From assembly GCA_003165465.1 (NCBI GenBank), contig PLUM01000036.1, forward strand, positions 1-64,000: DNA of 64,000 nucleotides, read 5' to 3'. This document shows positions 42,661 through 51,034 of this stretch, piece after piece (position 1 is the first letter of the stretch; each line of letters opens with the position of its first letter). Source of the stretch: Acidobacteriota bacterium. Lineage in GTDB: Bacteria; Acidobacteriota; Terriglobia; Acidiferrales; UBA7541. The notes under the pieces are model-generated. The model ran no database searches, was not told the origin of the DNA, and was given only the letters and a program-made list of their open reading frames with translations. Position numbers and translations under genes: made by a program.

Positions 42661-43482
42661 ATGAAAATACGAGTTTACATGGCGGTTTTGATGGGTGCGC
42701 TGGTGGCACTTGTGTCTTCTTCCGTGTTGTCGGCGCAATCGGGAACGGCCTCGGCTGGCGCACAAACTAAGAAGAGCGGGCTGATGTCCGGTGGCATACC
42801 GGACTTGTCCGGCCTGTGGGATCCGGATTTCCATGGCCCCGAGGGCATCCGGCTCAATACCTGGGACTCGTCGGACCCATTCGCCGCGCATCCCGAACAG
42901 GCGCCGATGACGCCGTGGGCGGCGGAAAAATTCAAGGAAGCGCGGCCGCCGTTTGGCGCGAGGCAAACCTTCGACAACACGAACGATCCCGTGCAGAGAT
43001 ATTGCGACCCCCCGGGCCTTCCCCGCATTTACATGTATCCCTGGGTAATCACATTCATTCAAACGCCCAAGGTTGTTTACATCCTGTACGAATACACGAA
43101 GGTTTGGCGGGCCGTCGCCATGGATCGCGATCATCCCAGCGATCCGGACAGCACATGGATGGGCGATGCGATCGGAAAGTACGAGGGCGACACGTTTGTG
43201 ATCGACACGATTGGATTCAACGACAAGACTTGGCTGGATCAGACGGGGCATCCGCACAGCGATGCGCTTCACGTCATCGAGCGATTCCGCCGGCTGGACC
43301 ACGACAGGCTGGAACTGTCCGTCACGATTGACGATCCAAAGGCGTACACGAAAACATTTTCGGCTACCAAGTTTTACAAGCTATCTCCGGGGCCCATGGG
43401 AGAAACGCTCTGCGCCTATTCCGAAATGAAGGAATTTCAGGAAAAGGTCGTCGATAAGACGCAGACAAAGCCCGGCAAGTAG
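42661..43482 (+). CDS. secreted protein, SGLW/WMGD family (module copy 2)
   Basis: The 273-residue protein has a signal peptide (VYMAVLMGALVALVSSSVLS). Conserved blocks shared with 6205-6987: IPDLSGLWDPDFHGP, APMTPWAAEKFKEARPPFGA, RYCDPPGLPRIYMYPW, TWMGDAIGKYEGDTFVIDTI, GFNDKTWLDQTGHPHSDALH, ERFRRLDHDRLELSVTIDDP and KAYTKTFSA. The two paralogues are clearly homologous across their length. No enzymatic motif is recognised. GGGAGG 5 nt upstream supports the ATG at 42661. Confidence 0.78.
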   Translation: MKIRVYMAVLMGALVALVSSSVLSAQSGTASAGAQTKKSGLMSGGIPDLSGLWDPDFHGPEGIRLNTWDSSDPFAAHPEQAPMTPWAAEKFKEARPPFGARQTFDNTNDPVQRYCDPPGLPRIYMYPWVITFIQTPKVVYILYEYTKVWRAVAMDRDHPSDPDSTWMGDAIGKYEGDTFVIDTIGFNDKTWLDQTGHPHSDALHVIERFRRLDHDRLELSVTIDDPKAYTKTFSATKFYKLSPGPMGETLCAYSEMKEFQEKVVDKTQTKPGK

Positions 43483-43660
43483 TTTTCCAAGAGCGAACTC
43501 CGAGCCTTCCGCATTTGTGCTTTTGCGTGGCGCCCGCGCCACGCGAATCTCCGTGTGCTCCGAAATCAGCGTTCTACCATGCGTGACTCCCATCACATCC
43601 TTGCTGGACGCATGGCGGTATCATTTGTATGGATATTGAATGCGATAAAAGGAGGGCGCC

Positions 43661-43753
43661 ATGCTCAGACAAGATTATCTATTCATGGTGCTGCTGATGT
43701 TGTGTCTGGTGTTTTTTACTCATTGGGGAGGCACTCATCACTTCCGGCATTAG
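43661..43753 (+). CDS. tiny membrane protein (30 residues)
   Basis: GGAGGGCGCC directly precedes an ATG that opens a 30-codon frame (MLRQDYLFMVL... ending HWGGTHHFRH, TAG). Residues ~6-20 are strongly hydrophobic (LFMVLLMLCLVFF), followed by a His-rich tail with four His. The perfect Shine-Dalgarno and amphipathic layout support a real small protein; family and role unknown. Confidence 0.5.
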   Translation: MLRQDYLFMVLLMLCLVFFTHWGGTHHFRH

Positions 43754-43902
43754 GCCGCTGGTAAGAAATTAAATGACGCGCGTCCGCCTTGGCGATCACA
43801 TCGGCTGTCGATCCGATTTCGCTCGAGTCGCGAAACCTTTGAATGTTGCTCTTCTGGGCGCGGAAATGTTTTTGAAGCCCTCATTCCGTTTACAATGAGG
43901 GA

Positions 43903-44046
43903 ATGCAACGAAAGATCTTCTGGATTACGTTTAGCGTCTTGGGCCTGGTGGCTGATCTCGCTTTGCCATTTTGGTGGGCTGTGGGCGCGACGATTCCTCT
44001 TGCGTGGCTGAGCTGGTGGGTCGCTTACCGCAGCAACTGGTTTTAG
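43903..44046 (+). CDS. small two-helix membrane protein (47 residues)
   Basis: ATG 43903 after TGAGGGA opens 47 codons to TAG: begins MQRKIFWITFSVLGLVADLA, then LPFWWAVGATIPLAWLSWWV and AYRSNWF. Two hydrophobic helices are separated by a short turn, with Trp-rich ends. The ending WWVAYRSxWF looks like a conserved signature to me, but I cannot name a family. Confidence 0.5.
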   Translation: MQRKIFWITFSVLGLVADLALPFWWAVGATIPLAWLSWWVAYRSNWF

Positions 44047-44101
44047 CGCGGAGATGTGACCCGGCGGCCGGAAGCAACATTGTGGGATTGGAACCAGCGA
44101 T

Positions 44102-44172
44102 AACCCCGGGTCTGAAGATCAGGGCTACAACAGCAAAGCCACTGTAGCCCGCCTCTGCAGAGGCGGGGTTTT
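44102..44172. repeat. palindromic repeat family G, two arms
   Basis: AACCCCGGGTCTGAAGATCA then GGGCTACA, opposite TGTAGCCCGCCTCTGCAGAG then GCGGGGTTTT. A single arm recurs at 18368-18402. Confidence 0.7.
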
Positions 44173-44234
44173 CCGCGTGTTTTGCAGATCAAACCCCTTC
44201 ACGCTACACTCCTAGTGGGAGAAAACCGAATCAT

Positions 44235-46052
44235 TTGCCTCCGATCATCGCTGCACAAGGACTTTCCAAGAGATATGGCGCCGAGCCGCTTTTTCAGGAT
44301 ATTTCGTTCACGGTTTCCGAAGGCGAGCGGATTGGCCTAATAGGGCCGAACGGCTCGGGCAAATCGACGCTGCTCGAAATTCTGTACGGCCGCGTGCGTC
44401 CGGATACCGGGGACGTGGCGATTCGCAAGCGGACGCGGCTCAGCTCGGTCACGCAGAATTCCGAATTTTCAGAAGGAGCGACGATTCGCTCGGTGATTAC
44501 CGCCGCGCTCGACCGCGCGGAAGTTCCGGAGAAGGATCGAGCGGCGCGCATCGCCGAACCGCTGGGGCGCGCTGGGTTTGAGGATCTGGATACGCCGACG
44601 GCGGCGCTGTCCGGCGGCTGGCGCAAAAGGCTGGCGATTGTCGAGGGCCTCGTGCAAGCGCCGGATGTTTTACTGCTCGATGAGCCGACCAACCATTTGG
44701 ACCTTGCGGGGATTCGCTGGCTGGAAACGGTTCTGCAAAGCGCGACCTTCGCGTGCGTTGTGGTCAGTCATGACCGCTATTTCCTCGAAAACGTCGCCAC
44801 CGCCGTGGTCGAGCTGGCGCGCTCGTACGAGAACGGTTATCTGCGCGTCAGCGGAAACTACAGCACGTTTTTGATTGCGAAAGAAGAGTATCTGCACTCG
44901 CAGCGCAAGCGGCAGGAATCGCTCGAAAATCGCGTGCATACCGAGATCGAGTGGCTGCGCCGCGGCCCGAAGGCCAGAACCACGAAATCGAAAGCGCGTA
45001 TCGATACCGCTCACGAAATGATCGGCGAACTGGCGGACCTGAACTCGAGGACTCGCACGGTCTCGGCTAAAATCGATTTTTCGTCGACGGACCGGCAAAC
45101 CAAGCGTCTGATTTCCCTAGATGATGTGACGTACAAGATTGAAGGCCGCACGCTGTTTTCCGGAATCCACTTCACCGTTACCTCGGGAATGCGCGTGGGC
45201 CTCGTCGGCCCGAACGGCAGCGGCAAGACCACGATGCTTCGCCTGCTGCGCGGAGACATTCAGCCGAGCCGGGGAGCCATTCGCAAGGCCGATTCGCTGC
45301 GCGTCGTGTATTTCGATCAGAATCGCGAACTCGATCCCGATCTCAGCCTGCGTCGCGCGCTCGCGCCGGACAGCGATTCCGTGATTTACCAGGATCGCGT
45401 GATTCACGTCGCCGCATGGGCCGCGAAATTTCTATTCGATCCCGAGCACCTGAGCCAGCCCGTCGGAAAGCTTTCGGGAGGCGAGCGAGCGCGCGTCCTG
45501 ATCGCGCAACTCATGCTGCAGCCGGCGGATGTTCTGCTGCTGGACGAGCCGACCAATGATCTCGACATTCCCACGCTGGAAATTCTGGAAGAAAGCCTGC
45601 TGGAGTATCGCGGGGCGCTCGTGCTGGTGACGCACGATCGCTTCATGCTCGATCGCGTTTCGACCATCGTGCTGGGCCTTGACGGACTGGGCGGAGTGGA
45701 GCGTTTTGCCGATTACTCCCAGTGGGATGTCTGGCAGCGCTCGCAGCAGCGGGGAACGACGAACTTGTCGAGCGGCACGAAGCGCCCGGCCTCGGCGGGA
45801 GAGACGCAGCCCGCCAGCTCGAAGAAGAAGCTTTCCTATCATGAAGTCCGCGAACTGGAAACGATCGAAGCGCGCCTCGCCGATGCGGACAGGAATCTGG
45901 AGGCCAGGCATGTCGCGCTGGAGGATCCCGCGGTTACCGGCGATCCTGAGCGCTTGAAGGCGGCTTGCATTGAAATGGAAGAGGCGCAGAATATATTGGA
46001 TCGCCTGTACGAGCGCTGGGGCGAACTGGAAAAGAAGAAGAGCGGCGCCTGA
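44235..46052 (+). CDS. ABC-F subfamily ATP-binding protein (Uup-like)
   Basis: The 605-residue soluble protein has two ABC ATPase domains: Walker A IGPNGSGKSTLLE and VGPNGSGKTTMLR, signatures LSGGWRKRLAI and LSGGERARVLI, and Walker B LLLDEPTNHLDLAG and LLLDEPTNDLDIP. The inter-domain linker (~residues 210-290) is charged, and a C-terminal coiled coil (~residues 520-605) begins KKLSYHEVRELETIEARL, which is the Uup/EttA-like C-terminal domain. ABC-F proteins act on ribosomes or, for Uup, on DNA or ribosome assembly. TTG start at 44235; no nearer ATG. Confidence 0.92.
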   Translation: MPPIIAAQGLSKRYGAEPLFQDISFTVSEGERIGLIGPNGSGKSTLLEILYGRVRPDTGDVAIRKRTRLSSVTQNSEFSEGATIRSVITAALDRAEVPEKDRAARIAEPLGRAGFEDLDTPTAALSGGWRKRLAIVEGLVQAPDVLLLDEPTNHLDLAGIRWLETVLQSATFACVVVSHDRYFLENVATAVVELARSYENGYLRVSGNYSTFLIAKEEYLHSQRKRQESLENRVHTEIEWLRRGPKARTTKSKARIDTAHEMIGELADLNSRTRTVSAKIDFSSTDRQTKRLISLDDVTYKIEGRTLFSGIHFTVTSGMRVGLVGPNGSGKTTMLRLLRGDIQPSRGAIRKADSLRVVYFDQNRELDPDLSLRRALAPDSDSVIYQDRVIHVAAWAAKFLFDPEHLSQPVGKLSGGERARVLIAQLMLQPADVLLLDEPTNDLDIPTLEILEESLLEYRGALVLVTHDRFMLDRVSTIVLGLDGLGGVERFADYSQWDVWQRSQQRGTTNLSSGTKRPASAGETQPASSKKKLSYHEVRELETIEARLADADRNLEARHVALEDPAVTGDPERLKAACIEMEEAQNILDRLYERWGELEKKKSGA

Positions 46053-46127
46053 GAGTTCGCCTGAATTTCTAACGGCGGAGGCCGTTTGATTTCGGACAAC
46101 GTCCAAATTCGATTCGGTGGTAAGTGT

Positions 46128-46209
46128 TTGGTAGCGCCGGCGTCCCGCCGGCGGTTTTGCGCCGCGACACGAGTACAAAACCTGCCGTCGGGACGCCGGC
46201 GCTACCAAA
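46128..46209. repeat. palindromic repeat family B, complete copy
   Basis: TTGGTAGCGCCGGCGTCCCG then CCGGCGGTTTTGC, opposite GTACAAAACCTGCCGTCGGG then ACGCCGGCGCTACCAA. Other copies at 36965, 49668 and 57431. Confidence 0.88.
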
Positions 46210-46336
46210 GACCTCTCTGGATAAGTAAATAATTGATCGCCAATCTAATTACTCGAAACGTGGTTAGATATCAGGAATAGTTTTTGTGCCGGACGCGGAG
46301 CGATCCATTCCGCGCATTCCAGGGTAAGGAGCAGAC

Positions 46337-47071
46337 ATGCGGAATCAGCAAAAAAACATTTTGGTCATCGACGTGGGCGGAACGCACATCAAAGTGCTGG
46401 CCACAGGGCGAAAGGAACCGGTCAAGATTCCTTCCGGGCCGAAGATGACGGCAAATAAAATGGTGAAGGCTGTCCGGGAAGCGACGAAGGACTGGAACTA
46501 TTCCGTTGTTTCCATCGGGTATCCTGGCCCAGTGATTCATGGGCGTCCGTTGACCGAGCCGAACAATCTGGGAGGCGGCTGGGTCGGATTCGATTTCCGG
46601 AAGGCGTTCGGGCGGCCCGTAAAGATCGTGAATGACGCGGCCATGCAAGCGCTCGGGATCTACCGTGGCGGAAGAATGCTTTTCCTGGGGCTGGGCACGG
46701 GACTCGGCTCGGCCATGATCGTGGACGGAGTTCTTGCGCCGATGGAAGTCGCGCATCTGCCCTACAAGAGAGGGCGAACGTACGAAGACTATCTCGGCAT
46801 ACGGGGATTAGAGCGCCTGGGAAAAAAGAAGTGGCGCCGGCATGTCGCGTATGTTGCGGAAGAACTCAAAAATGTGCTGGAAGCGGAATACGTGGTCCTC
46901 GGCGGCGGCAATGCAAAGCAGCTGAAAACCGTGCCGCCGGGCTGCCGTCTGGGCGATAACTCGGCCGCATTTGCGGGAGGGTATCGGCTTTGGGACGAGG
47001 CCGAAGAAAAAGCCAAATGGAATCGAGCGCCCGGGCCGGAAGCGCCGAAAACAGCCGCCGGGGGGAAATAA
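46337..47071 (+). CDS. ROK-family sugar kinase, polyphosphate-glucokinase-like
   Basis: The 244-residue protein has an actin-like ATPase fold: phosphate-1 loop ILVIDVGGTHIKVLA, then VSIGYPGPVIHGRPLTEPNN (sugar-binding region), VKIVNDAAMQALGIYRG (catalytic Asp) and FLGLGTGLGSAMIVDG (phosphate-2). The sequence resembles the polyphosphate glucokinase branch of ROK, which uses polyphosphate or ATP to phosphorylate glucose. A zinc-binding CxCGxxGC motif is absent, as in that branch. AAGGAG 7 nt before the ATG supports the start. Confidence 0.82.
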   Translation: MRNQQKNILVIDVGGTHIKVLATGRKEPVKIPSGPKMTANKMVKAVREATKDWNYSVVSIGYPGPVIHGRPLTEPNNLGGGWVGFDFRKAFGRPVKIVNDAAMQALGIYRGGRMLFLGLGTGLGSAMIVDGVLAPMEVAHLPYKRGRTYEDYLGIRGLERLGKKKWRRHVAYVAEELKNVLEAEYVVLGGGNAKQLKTVPPGCRLGDNSAAFAGGYRLWDEAEEKAKWNRAPGPEAPKTAAGGK

Positions 47072-47148
47072 GGGTGGTTTTGCTCACGGAGAAATAAAGA
47101 TACGTGCGGAGCAGGGCTTACGGACGATGAATTTCGGGAGCCCGGGGC

Positions 47149-47835
47149 TTAGTGTGCCGAATCGGGTTTCGGTCCGATTCGGTAACCGGCTCCACGCACG
47201 GTGTGAATTAGCCTGTCCGGGGTGTCCGCGTCGATCTTCTTGCGCAAATAATTGATGTAGACGTCAACCACGTTCGTCATGGTGTCGGAAGAGAGCTTCC
47301 AGACGTTGTGAATGATGGACGACCGCGACACACTTTGGCCGGCGTTCAGCATTAAGTATTCCAGAAGAGCGAATTCCTTGGGCGTGAGTTCAATAGGGTT
47401 GCCGTTCCGGCGCACGACGCGCTTCACGCGGTCCAGCTCCAGGTCTTCACTGCGCAAAACGGGCTCATAGGAGTGGCTGCCGCGCCGCAAGAGGGCGCGA
47501 ATGCGGGCGAGCAACTCCGAAAAAGCGAATGGCTTGGTCAGGTAATCGTCCGCGCCCGAATTCAGGCCGCCGACGCGGTCCTCGACACGCGTGTTTCCCG
47601 TGAGAATTAAAATGGGTATATGGGGCCTGTTGGAACGCACCTGGCTCATTACTTCCAGCCCGCTCATGTCCGGCAAGTTTAAATCCAGAATGAGCAGATC
47701 GCACGGTCCCTCCTCCAACATCGGCAGGACAGCCTTGCCGGTGTTGGCAACCCGAACGTCGAAGTGTTCCGCTTCCAGTCCAGAGGAAAGAAAGTAAGCG
47801 ACAGGTAAATCGTCTTCTGCAACCAGAATATGCAT
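47149..47835 (-). CDS. OmpR-type response regulator
   Basis: From ATG 47835 the protein has 228 residues: a receiver domain (MHILVAEDDLPVAYFLSSGL, LLILDLNLPDMSGLEV with phospho-Asp ~51, LTGNT, and KPFAFSELLARIRALLRRGS) and a winged helix (TPKEFALLEYLMLNAGQSVS, ending VDVYINYLRKKIDADTPDRL then IHTVRGAGYRI). No kinase gene is adjacent, so it is an orphan regulator here. It is divergent from the flagellar remnant. Confidence 0.9.
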   Translation of the reverse strand: MHILVAEDDLPVAYFLSSGLEAEHFDVRVANTGKAVLPMLEEGPCDLLILDLNLPDMSGLEVMSQVRSNRPHIPILILTGNTRVEDRVGGLNSGADDYLTKPFAFSELLARIRALLRRGSHSYEPVLRSEDLELDRVKRVVRRNGNPIELTPKEFALLEYLMLNAGQSVSRSSIIHNVWKLSSDTMTNVVDVYINYLRKKIDADTPDRLIHTVRGAGYRIGPKPDSAH

Positions 47836-48141
47836 GAGCTCGAACTCTCGAATAACAATATCAATATAAAAGGGGAATGTTAGTTTCCCATCCAGATTAG
47901 AGAAAGTCAAGGAGATCGTAAGCGATCTCTCCCGGGCGAATGAAATAGATAGGCGAAATTGCGGCGGTTGGAAGTGTGTGGCAGCGAAAATACTTTTCAT
48001 TTGCGATCAAATCATTCCAATTCAGGATGCGAAATCCTGTTTTGGCCCTTAGTGATTTGTAATGTCCCTCTATCCCGATTGTTTCTCTTGCATAAATTCA
48101 ATTCTGTTTGGAAGCAAAAACGCATAGGTTCAGCGGGCTGA

Positions 48142-48389
48142 TTGAAATACTGGTTCTCCTGGCGTGGTCCGAAGTCGCCCGCGACGCCAATTTTGCGCCG
48201 GTTGCTCGAAGGATTGCAACGGCTGGTGGGCGATCCCGCAACGGATTCCTCGACAATTTTGCTGTGCCATAGCCCGGCGCGGTTTCTTTTGCGGCGTCTG
48301 CTTGAGGGTTTCTTCCGCGTGTAGTTGTCCTTGCTCCGACGGAAATTCCGCCGAGCGTTACCGTGCAGTCGATTGGAGTGATCCGATGA
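48142..48389 (+). pseudogene. flhA: 3' remnant of flhA with frameshift
   Basis: In frame from 48142 the translation reads ...PILRRLLEGLQRLVGDP then ATDSSTILLCHSPARFLLRR and LLE, matching the FlhA C-terminal pattern (LLCSPARxxLRRLLE). After a one-base shift near 48306 the neighbouring frame continues GFLPRVVVLAPTEIPPSVTV then QSIGVIR and TGA at 48387-48389, the normal FlhA end. FlhA is the large export-gate protein of the flagellar secretion system; here only about 80 codons remain, with no upstream part. The flhA TGA overlaps the fliA ATG (ATGA). Confidence 0.82.
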
Positions 48390-49333
48390 GTTCTCACGAA
48401 ATGCCAACGCTTCCACAGCGTGGTTTCAGAGATGCGGAAGAGCGGGAACAAATTCTGCTCGAACACTTGCCGCAGGTGAAATATATCGCTCGCCGGATTC
48501 ACGACCGGTTGCCCGCGCAGGTGCCGCTGGACGATTTGGTCCACTCCGGAGTGGTCGGATTGATCGACGCCGTCAAAAAATTCGATCCGGGCAAAAACGT
48601 TCAGCTCAAGTCGTACGCGAAATTTCGAATTCGCGGCGCCATTCTGGACAGCTTGCGCGAGATGGACTGGAGTCCACGCCGCTTGCGCCGGCAGGCGCGC
48701 CGGATTGAAGATGTGGACCGCGATTTGAAGCTGCGTATGGGCCGCGCGGCCACTGAAATCGAGCTGGCCAAGGAACTCGAAATGACGCTGGACGATTTTC
48801 AGCGCCTGCGGGGAGAATTGCGCGGACTTGATCTCGGCAGTTTGCAGGCCGAGTACGACATGGTCAGCTATCACCCCGACAGCACGGAAAAGGACCCGTT
48901 TTATTTGTGCCTGCATGGAGAAATGAAATCGTACATCGCGACCGCGCTCGATGACGTGGACGAAAAAGAAAAACAGGTCGTTACGCTCTACTACCTGGAA
49001 GAACTGACCATGAAGGAAGTTGGCGCGGTTCTGGGCGTGGGCGAATCGCGTGTCTCACAAATTCATTCGGTTGCCATGGTCCGGTTGCGCGCGCGACTCG
49101 CCGAGCTGATGAAGTCCCGCAATCCGATTCCGGCGGTGAATCCAGACGAGGGGGAGCGGAATGGAATAGATTCTGAATCGGGAGGAAATCGACGCATTAT
49201 TTCGCGCGACGCGGAAGTGCCAGCCATTGCCTGCGGCCGAGCGGGTGGCACAGAAGAACATTTCCCAATTCCATCTCCGCGAAATCAGCTAGATCAACAA
49301 GAATCAGGTGCGCGCGCCGTCCGCGCTGCATGA
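48386..49333 (+). CDS. fliA: RNA polymerase sigma-28 factor FliA
   Basis: ATG 48386 (GGAG 8 nt upstream; overlapping the flhA TGA) gives 315 residues. Sigma regions 2, 3 and 4 are present: LDDLVHSGVVGLIDAVKKFD then AKFRIRGAILDSLREMDWSP (region 2), RRLRRQARRIEDVDRDL (3), and QVVTLYYLEELTMKEVGAVL then GVGESRVSQIHSVAMVRLRA (4). FliA drives late flagellar and chemotaxis genes. Normal FliA ends ~240-260 residues; the last ~58 residues here (from ~residue 258, NGIDSESGGN onward) overlap the decayed fliM in another frame and are probably read-through sequence. No intact flagellar structural gene is present nearby. Confidence 0.88.
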   Translation: MSSHEMPTLPQRGFRDAEEREQILLEHLPQVKYIARRIHDRLPAQVPLDDLVHSGVVGLIDAVKKFDPGKNVQLKSYAKFRIRGAILDSLREMDWSPRRLRRQARRIEDVDRDLKLRMGRAATEIELAKELEMTLDDFQRLRGELRGLDLGSLQAEYDMVSYHPDSTEKDPFYLCLHGEMKSYIATALDDVDEKEKQVVTLYYLEELTMKEVGAVLGVGESRVSQIHSVAMVRLRARLAELMKSRNPIPAVNPDEGERNGIDSESGGNRRIISRDAEVPAIACGRAGGTEEHFPIPSPRNQLDQQESGARAVRAA

Positions 49334-49380
49334 AAGCCTTGCGCGCAATATTACCAATCCGCTCGGCGCGCAAATCCTGC
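49161..49380 (+). pseudogene. fliM: fliM N-terminal remnant with two nonsense codons
   Basis: GGGGGAGCGGA precedes ATG 49161. The frame reads ME-stop-ILNREEIDALFRA (TAG 49167-49169), continues VAQKNISQFHLREIS-stop (TAG 49290-49292), then INKNQVRAPSALHESLARN then ITNPLGAQIL. FliM normally starts ILSQEEIDALL and later has ...F..R.P..I.KEQLR.L..IHE.FARNLT..LSA. The match is specific in order and spacing. FliM is the flagellar switch protein; its C-terminal ~250 residues are absent and similarity stops near 49380. Confidence 0.8.
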
Positions 49381-49902
49381 ATAGAAATTCCATTTTCCCC
49401 GGCAACGTCCCGGGTATTGTTCGCAGATATAGTTGTCCGCCCTGAAATGGCGGGGGATTCCTGCGCCCCTTCAGGGCGCACAAAAATTGGTTGTGGAACC
49501 AAGGGCGTTGCCTTGGGCTAGCTGGCTGCGGCGCTTTCAAGGCCGAAAGGTGTCGATTTGGTTGGGATGGAAACGTCTACCGAGAGAATGTTTTCGTTCT
49601 CGATACGTTTGGGTATTTATGAGATGGCTCCCAGATTGGCAATCAATTCTTTCGTTCTACAAGGTGGGGTTTGGTTGCGCCGCCGTCCCGCCGGCAGTTT
49701 TTGTGCTCGTGTCGCGGCGTAAAACCGCCGGCGCTACCAAACCCGTGCCACATTGGAATTCACCACATCGGAATTCAAGGGACCAATCGCGGAACTCAAG
49801 GAACGGTGTATGAATCATTCCGATTTGCGGCGGGTTGAAGAAGGCGCAAGGGGAATTGGTATTTCGGAATGGGCGATCGAAATGGGCGATCGAAACGATC
49901 GA
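49381..49902. other. repeat-rich gap after the fliM remnant
   Basis: No intact gene. Near 49432-49570 lies a GCCCTGAAATGGCGGGGG/CCCCTTCAGGGCGCAC-type element and CAAGGGCGTTGCCTTGGGCT, a repeat-like motif whose translations are often mistaken for proteins. A family B palindrome follows at 49668-49743. Confidence 0.45.
49668..49743. repeat. palindromic repeat family B, copy 3
   Basis: GGTTTGGTTGCGCCGCCGTC then CCGCCGGCAGTTTTTGTGCT, opposite CGTAAAACCGCCGGCGCTAC then CAAAC. The arms are less perfect than in the 46128 copy. Confidence 0.8.
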
Positions 49903-50271
49903 TCAAGTGGTCTGGTTATAGGCGTTGACCCATCCCTGCAAGTCGTACAGGTGGCGCTTGGCGTTTTCCTGTTGTACTTTGCGAGACATCATGATGCAGG
50001 GCACTTTTTTCAGTGCGGATTGAAGCGCGAGTAGGTTCTTGACGTACGTCGCGATTTCATATTGCAGACTCTGGTCGAGTTCTTCTCCCCGCGAGGCGTC
50101 TCCAACCTCCGGGGCGAGCGTCGAAAGGCGCTGCCACAAGGACTGCAAATCTCTCTCAGTATTCGAATCCGTGCCATTCGCCAAGTCATCGACTTTTCGG
50201 AGAAATTGGCTCATCTCTTCGTTGGCGAGAGCAAATCGTTCATGCTTTCTGTGTTCCATTATGCGCTCCAT
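49903..50271 (-). CDS. helical hypothetical protein next to the flagellar remnant
   Basis: The 122-residue protein (start 50271, or 50259 with a TAATG-type overlap of the preceding small frame) is predicted mostly helical, for example NTERDLQSLWQRLSTLAPEV and SLQYEIATYVKNLLALQSAL, ending YDLQGWVNAYNQTT. No family recognised. Size and helicity would fit a small flagellar chaperone or regulator, but this is only suggested by the neighbourhood. Confidence 0.55.
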   Translation of the reverse strand: MERIMEHRKHERFALANEEMSQFLRKVDDLANGTDSNTERDLQSLWQRLSTLAPEVGDASRGEELDQSLQYEIATYVKNLLALQSALKKVPCIMMSRKVQQENAKRHLYDLQGWVNAYNQTT

Positions 50272-50444
50272 CGCAGTGCCGGCTGCTCGATCTCGGATTC
50301 GGCTGAAGCAGCGATCGTTTGAGTCACACGAGGCGTCGCTTCCGTGTCGCTCTTGCTCTTCGGAACGGGTTTTCTTCCTCCACCCAGTCTATCGGCGCGT
50401 GAGCCTAGAGCTTTAGTCGGCTTTAGTTTTCCCTGGGCGGGCAT
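50259..50444 (-). CDS. possible small basic protein overlapping the previous gene
   Basis: A 61-codon frame (begins MPAQGKLKPTKALGSRADRL, ends EQPALRWSA) whose TAA overlaps the second ATG of the helical protein gene. The overlap hints at coupling, but there is no clear ribosome site and the composition is low complexity. It is uncertain that it is expressed. Confidence 0.25.
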   Translation of the reverse strand: MPAQGKLKPTKALGSRADRLGGGRKPVPKSKSDTEATPRVTQTIAASAESEIEQPALRWSA

Positions 50445-51034
50445 TCAACTATTGAAGTCACAGGGTTTGTGGTGCGTCTTGCGCCCTCCTTCGCGCCATA
50501 GGCTAAAATTTATGCCCCCGGACAGGCCCAAATTCGGTTTCATGGAACGAGCGTACGGCGCATGAGGCTTACGAGTGATGTATTCACAGCCCGTTTATGA
50601 GGAAGTCATTGATGCTGATGGATGCTGATGAATGAATATGCCCAGGAAGTCGGCGAACTCGTGGCCACTGTATTCGCGGTCTGATTTGCATTTCGAGCGG
50701 GCCGCGAAGCCGCAAGACATGTTTGCGGAGAATAATGGCTGAGGCGTGGCGACGGACGTGAGAACGTCCGTCCGCGCGGCCAACACAGGGAGCGAAAAAA
50801 ATCTTTCATTCTGTTATTCCGGGCGAAGAGAGGAATCTCTCCGTACTTTGCGCCCAGTAAAACATGCCGACCCACCCTTCGCAAAAGACGCGAAGGATGG
50901 GGCCCCCACGGAAATCGTCCGCCATCGAAGCGCTTCCGAGGGCTTCCATCCAGGACCGCACATCCCCCTACAGTCGTTGTTGACTTCCTGCCGTGCTGCT
51001 CTTGTAATGGATAACGCAAAACAATGAACTCCAC
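50445..51034. other. 590-nt intergenic region upstream of murJ with repeats
   Basis: It contains a short direct repeat (GATGCTGATG twice near 50610-50630), a hairpin GACGGACGT/ACGTCCGTC (50751-50772) and the D/E repeat pair at 50811-50912. A 9-codon frame (ATG 51024) ends in TGA overlapping the GTG at 51050. No gene is evident. Confidence 0.4.
50811..50912. repeat. adjacent arms of repeat families D and E
   Basis: TTCTGTTATTCCGGGCGAAG then AGAGGAATCTCTCCG (family D relative) is followed by CCGACCCACCCTTCGCAAAA then GACGCGAAGGATGGGGCCCC (family E). The same pairing, in the other order, occurs at 36311-36410. Confidence 0.7.

Noticed and set aside
49432-49570. Short frames after the fliM remnant as fliN or other flagellar remains
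   Set aside because: No FliN-like motif in any frame; the sequence resembles a repeat motif (GGGCGTTGCCTTGGGC).
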